The position numbers and the translations under genes are program-made. Below are positions 29,101-36,676 of a stretch of 64,000 nt of DNA, in pieces. Under the pieces are notes generated by a model. That model had not been told where the DNA came from. It did not search any database and saw nothing but the letters and a program-made list of their open reading frames with translations. The stretch comes from Croceibacterium salegens. GTDB lineage: Bacteria; Pseudomonadota; Alphaproteobacteria; Sphingomonadales; Sphingomonadaceae. The stretch lies in assembly GCF_009827435.1 (NCBI RefSeq), contig NZ_WTYM01000041.1:1-64000 (forward strand), given 5' to 3'. Each line of letters starts with the position of its first letter. The stretch's first letter is position 1.

Positions 29101-30932
29101 CGAAGTCGATCGAACTCGTTGCCGCCTTCGACCACAGGCATATCTTCATCGACCCCGATCCCGATGCGGCAGCGAGCTGGAAGGAGCGCAAGCGACTTTT
29201 CGGCCTGCCGCGTTCGAGCTGGTCCGACTACGACGAAGAACTCATCAGTAAGGGCGGCGGTGTCTACCCGCGCACCGCCAAGACCGTCACGATCAGCAAG
29301 GAAGTCGCTGCGGCGCTTGGCACTTCGCAGCGTGAGTTTGATCCTGAGAGCCTGATCAACGCAATTCTCAAGAGCCCGGTCGACCTGATCTGGTTCGGCG
29401 GCATCGGCACTTACGTCCGCGCCACGGCTGAAAGCGATGCGCAGGTCGGCGATCCGACCAACGATGCGCTGCGCGTGACGGCGAGCGAGGTGCGCGCCAA
29501 GGTTATCGGAGAGGGCGCCAACCTCGGCATCACCCAGGCCGGGCGCATCGAGTTCGCGCTTGGCGGCGGGCGCATCAACACCGATTTCATCGACAATTCG
29601 GCCGGGGTCGACTGCTCGGACAACGAGGTCAACATCAAGATCGCGCTCGCCGCCGCGAAGGCTTCAGGCAAACTGACCGAGCCGAAGCGTGTCGCGCTGC
29701 TCGCCGAAATGACAGACGAAGTCTCCGACCTGGTGCTGGAGGACAACCGCCTCCAGGCGCTGGCTCTGTCGATCGCCGAAACCGGCGGGCCGCGCGCCGT
29801 CGCCAGCCAGACGCGCCTGATCGAGACGCTCGAGGACATCGGCGAACTCGACCGCAAGACCGAAGGACTCGCCGACAGCGAGGCACTCGTGCGCCGCGCC
29901 GCAGACGGCAAGGGACTGACCCGACCCGAACTCGCCGTTCTGCTGTCGAACACCAAGCTGGTGCTGCAGGACGCGCTCGAAACCTGTTCGCTGACCTCCG
30001 ACAGCGCGGTCGAACCGCTGCTGCTCGGCGATTTCCCAGCAAAGATGCGCAAGCCGTTCCGTCCGCAGATCCTCGCGCACCGCCTGCGGCCCGAACTGGT
30101 CGCGACGGTTGTCGCCAACCGCATCGTCAACCGCATGGGCATGGTCCATCCCTTCGAACTGGCGGAGGAAGAAGGCGCCGGGCTCGACCGCGTCGGTGCC
30201 TCGTTCGTTTCGGCCAGCGCATTGCTCGGGCTCGACGAGGTCTGGGCCACACTCGACAGCGCCAAGATGCCCGAGACGGCGCGGCTGCTGCTGTTCGTCC
30301 ACACCGCGCACGCGCTGCGCAGCCACATGGCCGACCTGCTCCGCGCGCGTGGCTCCGAACTGGCCCCGGCACTGACCATGGCCGAACTGAGCAAGGGCGT
30401 CGCCGAGCTCGGAGAGCACGTCGACGAGCTGCTTGCCGAAGACACTCGCGACCATGCCCTGAAGATCGAGAGGGACCTCATTGCGGCCGGGGCGCCCGAA
30501 CACTGCGCCAGGATCGTCGCAAGGCTCTTCGCGATGGACGGGGCGATCGGCCTCGCCTGTCTGGCGCGCGACAGCGGACTTGCGCCGACACAGCTGGCGC
30601 GCGCCTTCGTCGATCTCGGCGCGCGGCTCGGGCTCGACTGGGCGCAGTCGGTCGCCGCCGTGATGAGCCCGTCCGACCCGTGGGAACGGCTGCTTGTGGC
30701 GGGGCTGGCGCGCGATTTCCAGCAAATGCGCTTCGACTTCCTGCGCGCGCTGGCTCGCCGCAAGCAAGCCAAGGAAGACCTGTCCGGCCTGATCGCCGAC
30801 TGGGCGACGCGCAATGCACGGGAAGTAAGCCAGTTCCGCGCCGTTATCGCCCGCGCGCAGACCGCCGCTCCGGTTGCCCCGGCAATGCTGGCCCAGATCG
30901 CCAGCCAGGCACGGAACCTGTTGCAACGCTGA
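26184..30932 (+). CDS. gdhB: NAD-specific glutamate dehydrogenase, large (about 180 kDa) type
   Basis: Oxidatively deaminates glutamate to 2-oxoglutarate with NAD. The 1582 residues place it in the giant class first studied in Streptomyces and Pseudomonas. A long N-terminal region with ACT-like folds (roughly 1-700) is thought to bind regulators; the catalytic domain follows, with GGLRWSDRRDDFRTE, MKAQRVKNAVIVPTGAKGGF and the nucleotide-binding GCGDMSGDVFGNG, then a helical C-terminal domain. ATG 26184 was chosen because a GGGAG lies upstream and the preceding in-phase codons look non-coding; the N-terminus is Lys/Ala-rich. Large GDHs usually serve glutamate catabolism. Confidence 0.95.
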   Translation: MAAKGTGKAVAKTARKSPAASPGKSRGKAPEPLVTELGERMANSLLPGEKGLSTAHMAEAAAFLFEAAAQRDADEPSILIRTAHGDRRFMRVAVVNDDMPFLVDSIAMAIAAQGLAIDLLVHPIVGAVRDAKGKLTALPEDYAGAPRESMIYLETARVDAKERRELERALATALADVRAAVQDWPKMRELMAADADRIEDKEGATLLRWLESGMLTQLGHVTRLRDGSRSQLLGICRKSARDLLADDSYDRAFAWFDRQEGEPAARAPLIIKANRLSKVHRRVPLDLFIVPLVEDGKVVALSIHAGVWTSAALLTPPDEVPVLRRQLTAMMELFDFPPASHDGKALLHALTTLPHDLVIGFSDRDIARVATAMMALGERPRPRAALVMAPLARHLFAFVWLPRDMLSTEVRLQIQHMLEEETEADTLDWSLVVEGGNLAMLRYVLDFRGHEHTPDGAAIDDRLQHVLRGWSEAVEAELQGYEAGRAAALAARFGESFPPSYRATYGPAEAARDIARIHRLSPDDPDRPQGRDARLYRLDSDNPCKLGLKVYQLGNSMPLSDAVPALENFGFRVLSEVPTELCNGDRATIHDFKLVLPRADEVAAVFERAEAIEAAIGTVLNGLAEDDVFNRLVIATRLDEREAGWMRALYRYLRQSAIAYTIYTVVDAMRGAPGVTRALVALLRAHHDPAFKGDRANAVEDAEAEIRSGLAGVDSINHDRLLRLVWRTIAAILRTNAFAPAACEALAFKFDSALVPDLPKPVPWREIWVYSRRVEGIHLRAGPVARGGLRWSDRRDDFRTEILGLMKAQRVKNAVIVPTGAKGGFYPKQLPDPAEDRDAWFAEGRASYEVFIRTLLSVTDNIEGKKVVHPECVVTRDGEDPYFVVAADKGTATFSDVANAIAEAKGFWLGDAFASGGSKGYDHKAMGITARGAWLSVQRHFLEMGIDVQKAPVRVAGCGDMSGDVFGNGMLLSKSIELVAAFDHRHIFIDPDPDAAASWKERKRLFGLPRSSWSDYDEELISKGGGVYPRTAKTVTISKEVAAALGTSQREFDPESLINAILKSPVDLIWFGGIGTYVRATAESDAQVGDPTNDALRVTASEVRAKVIGEGANLGITQAGRIEFALGGGRINTDFIDNSAGVDCSDNEVNIKIALAAAKASGKLTEPKRVALLAEMTDEVSDLVLEDNRLQALALSIAETGGPRAVASQTRLIETLEDIGELDRKTEGLADSEALVRRAADGKGLTRPELAVLLSNTKLVLQDALETCSLTSDSAVEPLLLGDFPAKMRKPFRPQILAHRLRPELVATVVANRIVNRMGMVHPFELAEEEGAGLDRVGASFVSASALLGLDEVWATLDSAKMPETARLLLFVHTAHALRSHMADLLRARGSELAPALTMAELSKGVAELGEHVDELLAEDTRDHALKIERDLIAAGAPEHCARIVARLFAMDGAIGLACLARDSGLAPTQLARAFVDLGARLGLDWAQSVAAVMSPSDPWERLLVAGLARDFQQMRFDFLRALARRKQAKEDLSGLIADWATRNAREVSQFRAVIARAQTAAPVAPAMLAQIASQARNLLQR

Positions 30933-31001
30933 CGAAATCTTTGTGACAACGATATTGCCCAAGGCCCGGTGTCCATGCATACCGGATCCGGGCACATATG
31001 A

Positions 31002-31430
31002 CATCAAGACTTGGCAGGTGGCCGTGAGCAGGGGTTCGAGGAAGTCGTCGGGCTGGAGATCGAAAACCACCTCGACAGCAAAGAAACCGTGGGCAGCAAC
31101 TACGTCCGGCGCGGCCTCTATGCCCGGCAGTTGAAGCGCTATTTCGATCTGTTCCCACGCGAGCAGGTACTGGTCCTCGAAGACCGTGAACTGAAGGAAG
31201 CCACAGAGCGCACGCTGGGTAAGATCTGCGCATTTCTTGGCGTGCCCGACTTCGCGCCAGGGCTCGACTGGCAGCCGGTCTTTGTCAGCAACTATCGAGA
31301 ACGGATGGCGCCCCAGACGCGGCAATTCCTCGCGGAGTTCTACGCCCCGCACAACGAGGAGCTTTTCGAGCTGCTCGGCCGCAGGTTCGACTGGATCGGC
31401 CCTCCCGAATTGCAGCGCGCGACCGCCTAG
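31002..31430 (+). pseudogene. Truncated sulfotransferase, 5' end missing
   Basis: The frame opens just after a stop at 30999 and has no good ATG (a TTG at 31011 is the only early candidate). Its translation matches the C-terminal half of Sulfotransfer_1-type enzymes: GFEEVVGLEIE, a conserved YVRRGLYARQLKRYFDLFPR, EQVLVLEDREL and [13 protein letters not shown]. The N-terminal half that binds PAPS (the P-loop-like motif) is absent, because glutamate dehydrogenase ends only 70 bases upstream. An active sulfotransferase cannot be made from it. It was probably truncated by deletion beside the dehydrogenase gene. Confidence 0.78.
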
Positions 31431-31488
31431 CAAACCGCACGCGGCCCACCGATCGGTGCTTGACGGCCACCGCGCTTTCGCCGAGCGG

Positions 31489-32721
31489 ATGCGAATGGAC
31501 AGCGCGGATATCGTGATCGTGGGTTCGGGCCACGGTGGCGCCCAGGCGGCCATCGCCTTGCGCCAGCAGGGTTTCGAAGGTTCGATCATGATGATCGGGC
31601 GCGATCCCTCTCCCCCGTACGAACGCCCGCCGCTGTCGAAGGAATACCTTGCCGGGGAGAAGCCGTTCGAGCGGATCTTGATCCGCCCCGAGGCCTTCTG
31701 GGCAGAGAAAGGCGTTGTGCTGCGGCCCGGCATTGCAGTGACCAAGGTCGATCCGCAGGCGAAGGAGCTGACGCTCACCGGCGGCGATACCGTTTCCTAT
31801 GGCACACTGATCTGGTCCGCGGGCGGCGATCCGCGGCGCCTGTCGTGCCCGGGCGCGGACCTCGCCGGCATCCACACCGTGCGCGACAGGGGCGATGTCG
31901 ACCGCATGATCGCGGAGCTGGAGGGCGGCGCGAAGCATGTGGTGGTGATCGGCGGCGGGTACATCGGGCTCGAGGCTGCGGCGGTCCTGCGCATGCTCGG
32001 CTGCGATGTCGTGCTGCTCGAATCCCAGGATCGCGTGCTCAGCCGCGTGGCGGGCGAGGACCTGTCGCGCTTCTACGAGACGGAGCACCGCCGCCAGGGC
32101 GTCGACGTGCGGCTCGAGGCCATGGTCGAGGCCGTCCAAGGCGACGGCGGCCGCGTCACCGGCGTCACGCTCGAAGGCGGCACGACACTGCCCTGCGACA
32201 TGGTCGTCGTCGGGATCGGCATCGTCCCCGCCATTGGCCCGTTGATCACGGCCGGCGCGGCCGGCGCTAACGGCGTCGAAGTCGACGAACTGTGTCGCAC
32301 CAGCCTGCCCGACATCTGCGCAATCGGCGACTGCGCGGCGCACGCAAATCCCTATGCCAACGGCGCGGTGATCCGCCTCGAAAGCGTGCAGAACGCGCAC
32401 GACATGGCGGCTACGGTGGCAAAGGCAATCTGTGGTGAATCAGTACCTTACAATGCCTTGCCGTGGTTCTGGTCGAACCAGTACGATCTCAAGCTGCAGA
32501 CGGTGGGTCTTTCGGCCGGGCACGATGCGACGGTGCTGCGCGGGGATCCGGCGGAGCGGAGTTTCTCGGTGGTCTACCTCAAGGAAGGCCGGGTCATCGC
32601 GCTCGATTGCGTCAACAAAACAAGGGATTACGCGCAGGGCCGCAAGCTGGTCGAGGCGCGGGCGGTGATCGATCCGGGTTTGCTGGCCGACGTGGATGTG
32701 CCGCTCAAGGAGATGCTGTAA
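31489..32721 (+). CDS. FAD/NAD(P)-dependent oxidoreductase, ferredoxin-reductase type
   Basis: A 410-residue flavoprotein with two Rossmann folds: FAD-binding [10 protein letters not shown] (12-21), [12 protein letters not shown] (a hallmark of rhodocoxin/putidaredoxin-type reductases), NAD-binding [14 protein letters not shown] around residues 146-159, and DICAIGDCA near 278. The C-terminal reductase domain follows. It likely passes electrons from NAD(P)H to a ferredoxin for a P450 or oxygenase, but no such partner lies next to it. ATG 31489 and in-phase ATG 31495 are both possible. Its 3' end overlaps the convergent queG by 17 bases. Confidence 0.9.
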   Translation: MRMDSADIVIVGSGHGGAQAAIALRQQGFEGSIMMIGRDPSPPYERPPLSKEYLAGEKPFERILIRPEAFWAEKGVVLRPGIAVTKVDPQAKELTLTGGDTVSYGTLIWSAGGDPRRLSCPGADLAGIHTVRDRGDVDRMIAELEGGAKHVVVIGGGYIGLEAAAVLRMLGCDVVLLESQDRVLSRVAGEDLSRFYETEHRRQGVDVRLEAMVEAVQGDGGRVTGVTLEGGTTLPCDMVVVGIGIVPAIGPLITAGAAGANGVEVDELCRTSLPDICAIGDCAAHANPYANGAVIRLESVQNAHDMAATVAKAICGESVPYNALPWFWSNQYDLKLQTVGLSAGHDATVLRGDPAERSFSVVYLKEGRVIALDCVNKTRDYAQGRKLVEARAVIDPGLLADVDVPLKEML

Positions 32722-33754
32722 GCCGCCCGAGCGCCCAGCGCGCCGCCTCCGCCACCACCGGATCGGGGTCCCCGGCCAGCGCGGAAATTTGCGAATGAAG
32801 CGCTCGATCTCCGCTGTTTCCGGCTGCGATGAGGCAGTTTCTGACGAATCTGTTCCGTCCGATCCGCTTGATCGGCGATCCGGAGAACTTCTGCCGGAAC
32901 CCGGCATCGTCCAGCCCGAGCAATTCGCCCAGTTTCGGAGCGATAAGGTCCTCGCGCGGGACGAAGGCGGCGTTGCGCGCGGCGTTGTCGGCGAAGCGGT
33001 TCCACGGGCACACCGCGAGGCAATCGTCGCAGCCGTAGATGCGGGTGCCGATGGCTTTGCGGAATTCCTCCGGGATCGGCCCGGCGTGCTCGATCGTCAG
33101 GTAGGAGATGCAGCGCCGCGCATCGAGCGTGTAGGGCGCGGGAAAGGCGTCGGTCGGGCACGCCTGCTGGCACGCGGTGCACGAGCCACAGCGGTCGGCG
33201 TGCGGCTGGTCGGGTTCCAGCTCCAGCGTCGTGTAGATCGCGCCCAGGAACAACCACGAACCGTGCTGCCGGCTGACGAGGTTGGTGTGCTTGCCCTGCC
33301 AGCCGATCCCCGCCGCCTCGCCGAGCGGCTTTTCCATCACCGGCGCGGTATCGACGAAGACCTTGAGCTCGGTGCCCGGCGCGCGCTCCACCAGCCAGCG
33401 GGCCAGCGCCTTGAGCGCCTTCTTCACCGTATCGTGGTAGTCGCGCCCTTGGGCATAGACCGAGATCTTCGCTTCGCCCGGCGCCAGCGGATCGACGTCC
33501 GGCGCATAGCTCATGCCCAGCGCGATGACACTCCTCGCCTCGGGCCACATCGCCTGCGGCGCGCGCCGCACGTCGGCGCGCGCCGCCATCCACTCCATCG
33601 CGCCATGCATGCCCGCGCCGAGCCATTCATCGAGCCGCCTGGCGCGCAGCGGGTCGTCGGCCGCCGGGGCGATCCCGAACGCGACGAAGCCGAGCTCGCG
33701 CGCCTTGGCCGCAAGGTCTTGCTTTATATCGCCGGTAACCGCCGCATTAACCAA
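32705..33754 (-). CDS. queG: Epoxyqueuosine reductase
   Basis: Carries out the last step of queuosine synthesis in tRNA, reducing epoxyqueuosine with a cobalamin cofactor and two [4Fe-4S] clusters. The 349-residue protein has the cluster motifs [16 protein letters not shown] and [11 protein letters not shown], and the C-terminus carries a HEAT-like repeat. No ATG lies in phase at the N-terminus; the best start is TTG 33754, preceded by AAGG. It diverges from the ABC transporter gene across only 47 bases. Confidence 0.94.
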   Translation of the reverse strand: MVNAAVTGDIKQDLAAKARELGFVAFGIAPAADDPLRARRLDEWLGAGMHGAMEWMAARADVRRAPQAMWPEARSVIALGMSYAPDVDPLAPGEAKISVYAQGRDYHDTVKKALKALARWLVERAPGTELKVFVDTAPVMEKPLGEAAGIGWQGKHTNLVSRQHGSWLFLGAIYTTLELEPDQPHADRCGSCTACQQACPTDAFPAPYTLDARRCISYLTIEHAGPIPEEFRKAIGTRIYGCDDCLAVCPWNRFADNAARNAAFVPREDLIAPKLGELLGLDDAGFRQKFSGSPIKRIGRNRFVRNCLIAAGNSGDRALHSQISALAGDPDPVVAEAARWALGRLTASP

Positions 33755-33801
33755 GTTGAGCCTTGCTCCCGTTTACCCGCGCCGCGTATGCCGCATGCAC
33801 G

Positions 33802-34779
33802 ATGGACGTAGCGCTAGGCCAGACCTCCCCCTCCCGCAATGCATCCGGACGGCTGGCTATCGAGGCCCGCGGGCTGGTCAAGCGGTTCGACGGCACCCTC
33901 GCGGTCGACGGGGTCGACCTCACCGTCCAGGTCGGCGCGATCTACGGCATCCTCGGCCCCAACGGCGCGGGCAAGACCACGACATTGCGCATGATGCTCG
34001 GCATCATCGATCCCGACGAAGGCGTGCGCCGCGTGCTCGGTCACGACCGGCCGAGCGAAATCGCCCGGCTGATCGGCTACCTGCCCGAAGAACGCGGCCT
34101 CTACCCTTCGATGAAGGCCTACGAGGCGATCGCCTTCATGGGCGCGCTGCGCGGGATGCCGCTCAAGGAAGGGCGCGAGCGCGGCCGAAAGCTGCTCGAG
34201 GAATACGGGTTGCCGGTCGAACGGCAGATCCGCCAGATGTCGAAGGGCATGGCGCAGCAGGTCCAGCTGCTCGGCACGCTGGTCCACGATCCGCAGCTGG
34301 TGGTCCTCGACGAGCCCTTCTCCGGCCTCGACGCGATCAACCAAGGCAAGCTCGAACGGCTGATCCGCGGCCTCGCCGACAAGGGCACGACGGTAATCTT
34401 TTCGACCCACGTCATCGCCCATGCCGAACGGCTCTGCGACGAGGTGGCGATCATCGCCGGGGGCAAGGTGCCCTACGCCGGCTCGGTCGACGCCGCGCGC
34501 GACCGCATCCCGGCGCAGGTCCGGCTCGAAACCGCAAGCAAGGACGGCCCGTGGCGCGCCGCGCTGCCGCCGGGCTCGAAGGCCGAGGGCAATTTCTGGA
34601 ACTTCGCGCTGCCTGAAAGCGGCATCGAGCCGTTGCTGCGCGCGCTGATCGAGGGCGAGGCGGGCATCCTCTCGCTGTCGATCGAGCGCGCCGGGCTGCA
34701 CGACGCCTTCGTCGCCATCGCCGGCGAAGCAGCGGCCCGCGCGCTCGCAGAGGAAAAACCGCTGGAGGCGCGCAGGTGA
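33802..34779 (+). CDS. ABC transporter ATP-binding protein, NatA-like
   Basis: A 325-residue ATPase with Walker A GPNGAGKTT (52-60), a signature sequence SKGMAQQVQLL instead of the classical LSGGQ, as is usual for NatA-type proteins, and Walker B LVVLDEPFSGLD. A C-terminal extension of about 80 residues follows the ATPase domain. It is coupled to the permease gene by GTGA, forming a two-gene exporter. Substrate unknown; sodium or drug export is only a family-level possibility. ATG 33802 is preferred to an upstream TTG. Confidence 0.9.
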   Translation: MDVALGQTSPSRNASGRLAIEARGLVKRFDGTLAVDGVDLTVQVGAIYGILGPNGAGKTTTLRMMLGIIDPDEGVRRVLGHDRPSEIARLIGYLPEERGLYPSMKAYEAIAFMGALRGMPLKEGRERGRKLLEEYGLPVERQIRQMSKGMAQQVQLLGTLVHDPQLVVLDEPFSGLDAINQGKLERLIRGLADKGTTVIFSTHVIAHAERLCDEVAIIAGGKVPYAGSVDAARDRIPAQVRLETASKDGPWRAALPPGSKAEGNFWNFALPESGIEPLLRALIEGEAGILSLSIERAGLHDAFVAIAGEAAARALAEEKPLEARR

Positions 34780-36044
34780 ACGAACAGACCCCCAAGTCGC
34801 GGCTGTCGCTGCTGCGCGCCGCGCTGGTTATCGCCCGGCGCGATTTCGCCGCTATCCTGTTCAGCAGGGTGTTCTTCTTCTTCCTGCTCGGCCCGCTGTT
34901 CCCGATCATCGTCGGCGCGCTGGCCGGGGGCATCGGCAGCTCGCTCGATTCGAGCGCCGGGGAGCCCGAGATCGCCGTGGCCATGACCGCCTCCGACGAG
35001 GCCAGGCTGTTCGAGGCGCACAAGGCGCTGCGCGCCGAACTCGGCCCGGGCATGCCGCTGATCCGGCAGGTCGCCGAACTGCAGGAGGGCGAGGAATTCG
35101 ACGCCCCCGCCCTGCTCGACCGGCGCGAGGGCAATATCGCCGCGGTCCTGTCGGGCACGCTCGAACGCCCGGTGCTGACCGCGCCCGAAAGCCGTCTCGG
35201 CATGTTCCGCGGCAGCGTTGCGCTGCTCACGGCGACCGCGCTCGGCAAGTCCCCCGAGGCCTTCCCGCCGGTCGCCACGCAGGTTGTCGCGACCAGCGGC
35301 GCTTCGGACAAGCGCGGACGGCTCGCCACCGCGCAGGCCGGGCAGACGCTGCTGTTCCTGCTCATCATGCTGCTCGCCGGCATGGTGCTGTCGAACCTCG
35401 TCGAGGAGAAGGCCAACAAGATCATCGAGATCCTCGCCGCGGCGATCCCGATGGACGCGGTGTTCATGGGCAAGCTCTTCGCCATGCTCGGCGTTTCGCT
35501 GGTCGGCCTCGCGCTGTGGGGCACGGTGATTGGCGGCCTCGTCACCCTGTCCGACATGCAGGGGCCGGTCGCGGGGTTCGTCGACTTCAGCAAGCTGCCC
35601 GAACCGGGGGTCGGCTGGCCGTTGTTCTTCGTCCTCGGGGTGGTCTATTTCTCGATGGGCTACCTGCTGCTCGGCTCGATCTTCCTCGCCATCGGTTCGC
35701 TCGCGACGACGGTGCGCGAGGTGCAGACGATGTCGATGCCGGTGACGATGAGCCAGGTGCTGCTGTTCTTCTTTGCCAGCTACGCCATGGCCAAGCCGGG
35801 CGAGCCGGTCGAGCTGCTGGCCATCGCCTTCCCGCTGTCCTCGCCCTTCGCCATGCTCGCCCGTGCCGCGCTCAGCGAGTCGGTGTTCCCGCATGTCGTG
35901 GCGGTGGCGTGGCAGGCGCTGTGGGTGTTCATCGCCGTCCGCCTCGGCGCGCGGCTGTTCCGCAAGCGGGTGATGAAGTCCGGGCCGCAGCCTGTTAAGG
36001 CGAAGCGCGGACTGTTCAGGAAGGGTTCGGCCCGCCCGGCATAA
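34776..36044 (+). CDS. ABC-2 type permease, NatB-like
   Basis: A 422-residue membrane protein: one transmembrane segment at about 28-47, a large periplasmic domain of about 140 residues, then five or so segments in the C-terminal half (LFLLIMLLAGMVLSNLVEEK and later). This one-plus-several layout with a large external loop is the NatB/ABC-2 form. It is coupled to the ATPase gene upstream, and msrB follows 11 bases later, so all three may be cotranscribed. Substrate unknown. Confidence 0.88.
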   Translation: MNEQTPKSRLSLLRAALVIARRDFAAILFSRVFFFFLLGPLFPIIVGALAGGIGSSLDSSAGEPEIAVAMTASDEARLFEAHKALRAELGPGMPLIRQVAELQEGEEFDAPALLDRREGNIAAVLSGTLERPVLTAPESRLGMFRGSVALLTATALGKSPEAFPPVATQVVATSGASDKRGRLATAQAGQTLLFLLIMLLAGMVLSNLVEEKANKIIEILAAAIPMDAVFMGKLFAMLGVSLVGLALWGTVIGGLVTLSDMQGPVAGFVDFSKLPEPGVGWPLFFVLGVVYFSMGYLLLGSIFLAIGSLATTVREVQTMSMPVTMSQVLLFFFASYAMAKPGEPVELLAIAFPLSSPFAMLARAALSESVFPHVVAVAWQALWVFIAVRLGARLFRKRVMKSGPQPVKAKRGLFRKGSARPA

Positions 36045-36055
36045 GGAGAGGCGTC

Positions 36056-36550
36056 ATGACCCGATACGAAACCACTCGCCGCACCGCCCTGACCTGGCTC
36101 GGCGCCGGGTCCGCCGCCACCTTCCTCGCCGCCTGCGGCTCCTCGCCGGCCTCGGCCAAGACCTACAAGGTCAACTACTCCGATGCCGAGTGGAAGAAGC
36201 GCCTGACCCCGTCGCAGTACGAGGTGCTGCGCCACGAGGCGACCGAGCGCCCCTTCACCTCGCCGCTCAACGACGAGCACCGCAAGGGCACCTTCCTGTG
36301 CGCCGGGTGCAAGAACGAGCTCTATTCGAGCGCGACCAAGTTCGACAGCGGCACCGGCTGGCCGAGCTTCTGGCAACCGCTGGCCGGAGCGATCGGCACC
36401 TCGACCGACTTCAAGCTCGGCTATCCGCGCACCGAAGTGCACTGCGCCGACTGCGGCGGCCACCTCGGCCACGTGTTCAAGGACGGCCCCAAGCCGACCG
36501 GCCTGAGGTATTGCATGAACGGCGACGCGATGCTGTTCCGCGCGGCCTGA
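36056..36550 (+). CDS. msrB: Peptide-methionine (R)-S-oxide reductase, Tat-exported lipoprotein
   Basis: Reduces the R form of methionine sulfoxide in proteins. The 164-residue protein has the complete MsrB domain: two zinc CxxC pairs (FLCAGCKN and HCADCGGH), FDSGTGWPSFW, and the catalytic C153 in RYCMNGDAM. The N-terminus TTRRTALTWLG carries twin arginines followed by a lipobox LAAC (C27), so it is predicted to be exported folded by the Tat system and anchored as a lipoprotein. An AAGGAG site precedes the ATG. The exported MsrA at 54 kb would handle the S form. Confidence 0.95.
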   Translation: MTRYETTRRTALTWLGAGSAATFLAACGSSPASAKTYKVNYSDAEWKKRLTPSQYEVLRHEATERPFTSPLNDEHRKGTFLCAGCKNELYSSATKFDSGTGWPSFWQPLAGAIGTSTDFKLGYPRTEVHCADCGGHLGHVFKDGPKPTGLRYCMNGDAMLFRAA

Positions 36551-36591
36551 CGCGGAGACCCGGTTTCATATAGGCGGAAGCAAACTCAGTT

Positions 36592-36657
36592 CCGTTCGTG
36601 TCGAGCGGCTTCGAGACACGGTGCACGAGGCCTCCCGACTTCGCTCGAGGCGAACGG
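36592..36657. repeat. Palindromic intergenic repeat, REP-like
   Basis: CCGTTCGTGTCGAG at 36592-36605 and CTCGAGGCGAACGG at 36644-36657 are inverted copies matching at 12 of 14 positions, enclosing 38 bases that contain TCGAGCGGCTTCGAGACACG. Arms of this type (TTCGTGTCGAG and CTCGAGGCGAAC) are, as I recall, common dispersed palindromes in sphingomonad genomes. No other copy was noticed in this window. It lies between convergent msrB and the membrane-protein gene at 36677 and may act as a terminator or mRNA stabiliser. Confidence 0.6.
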
Positions 36658-36676
36658 GAAATAGGTACCTGGGCCT

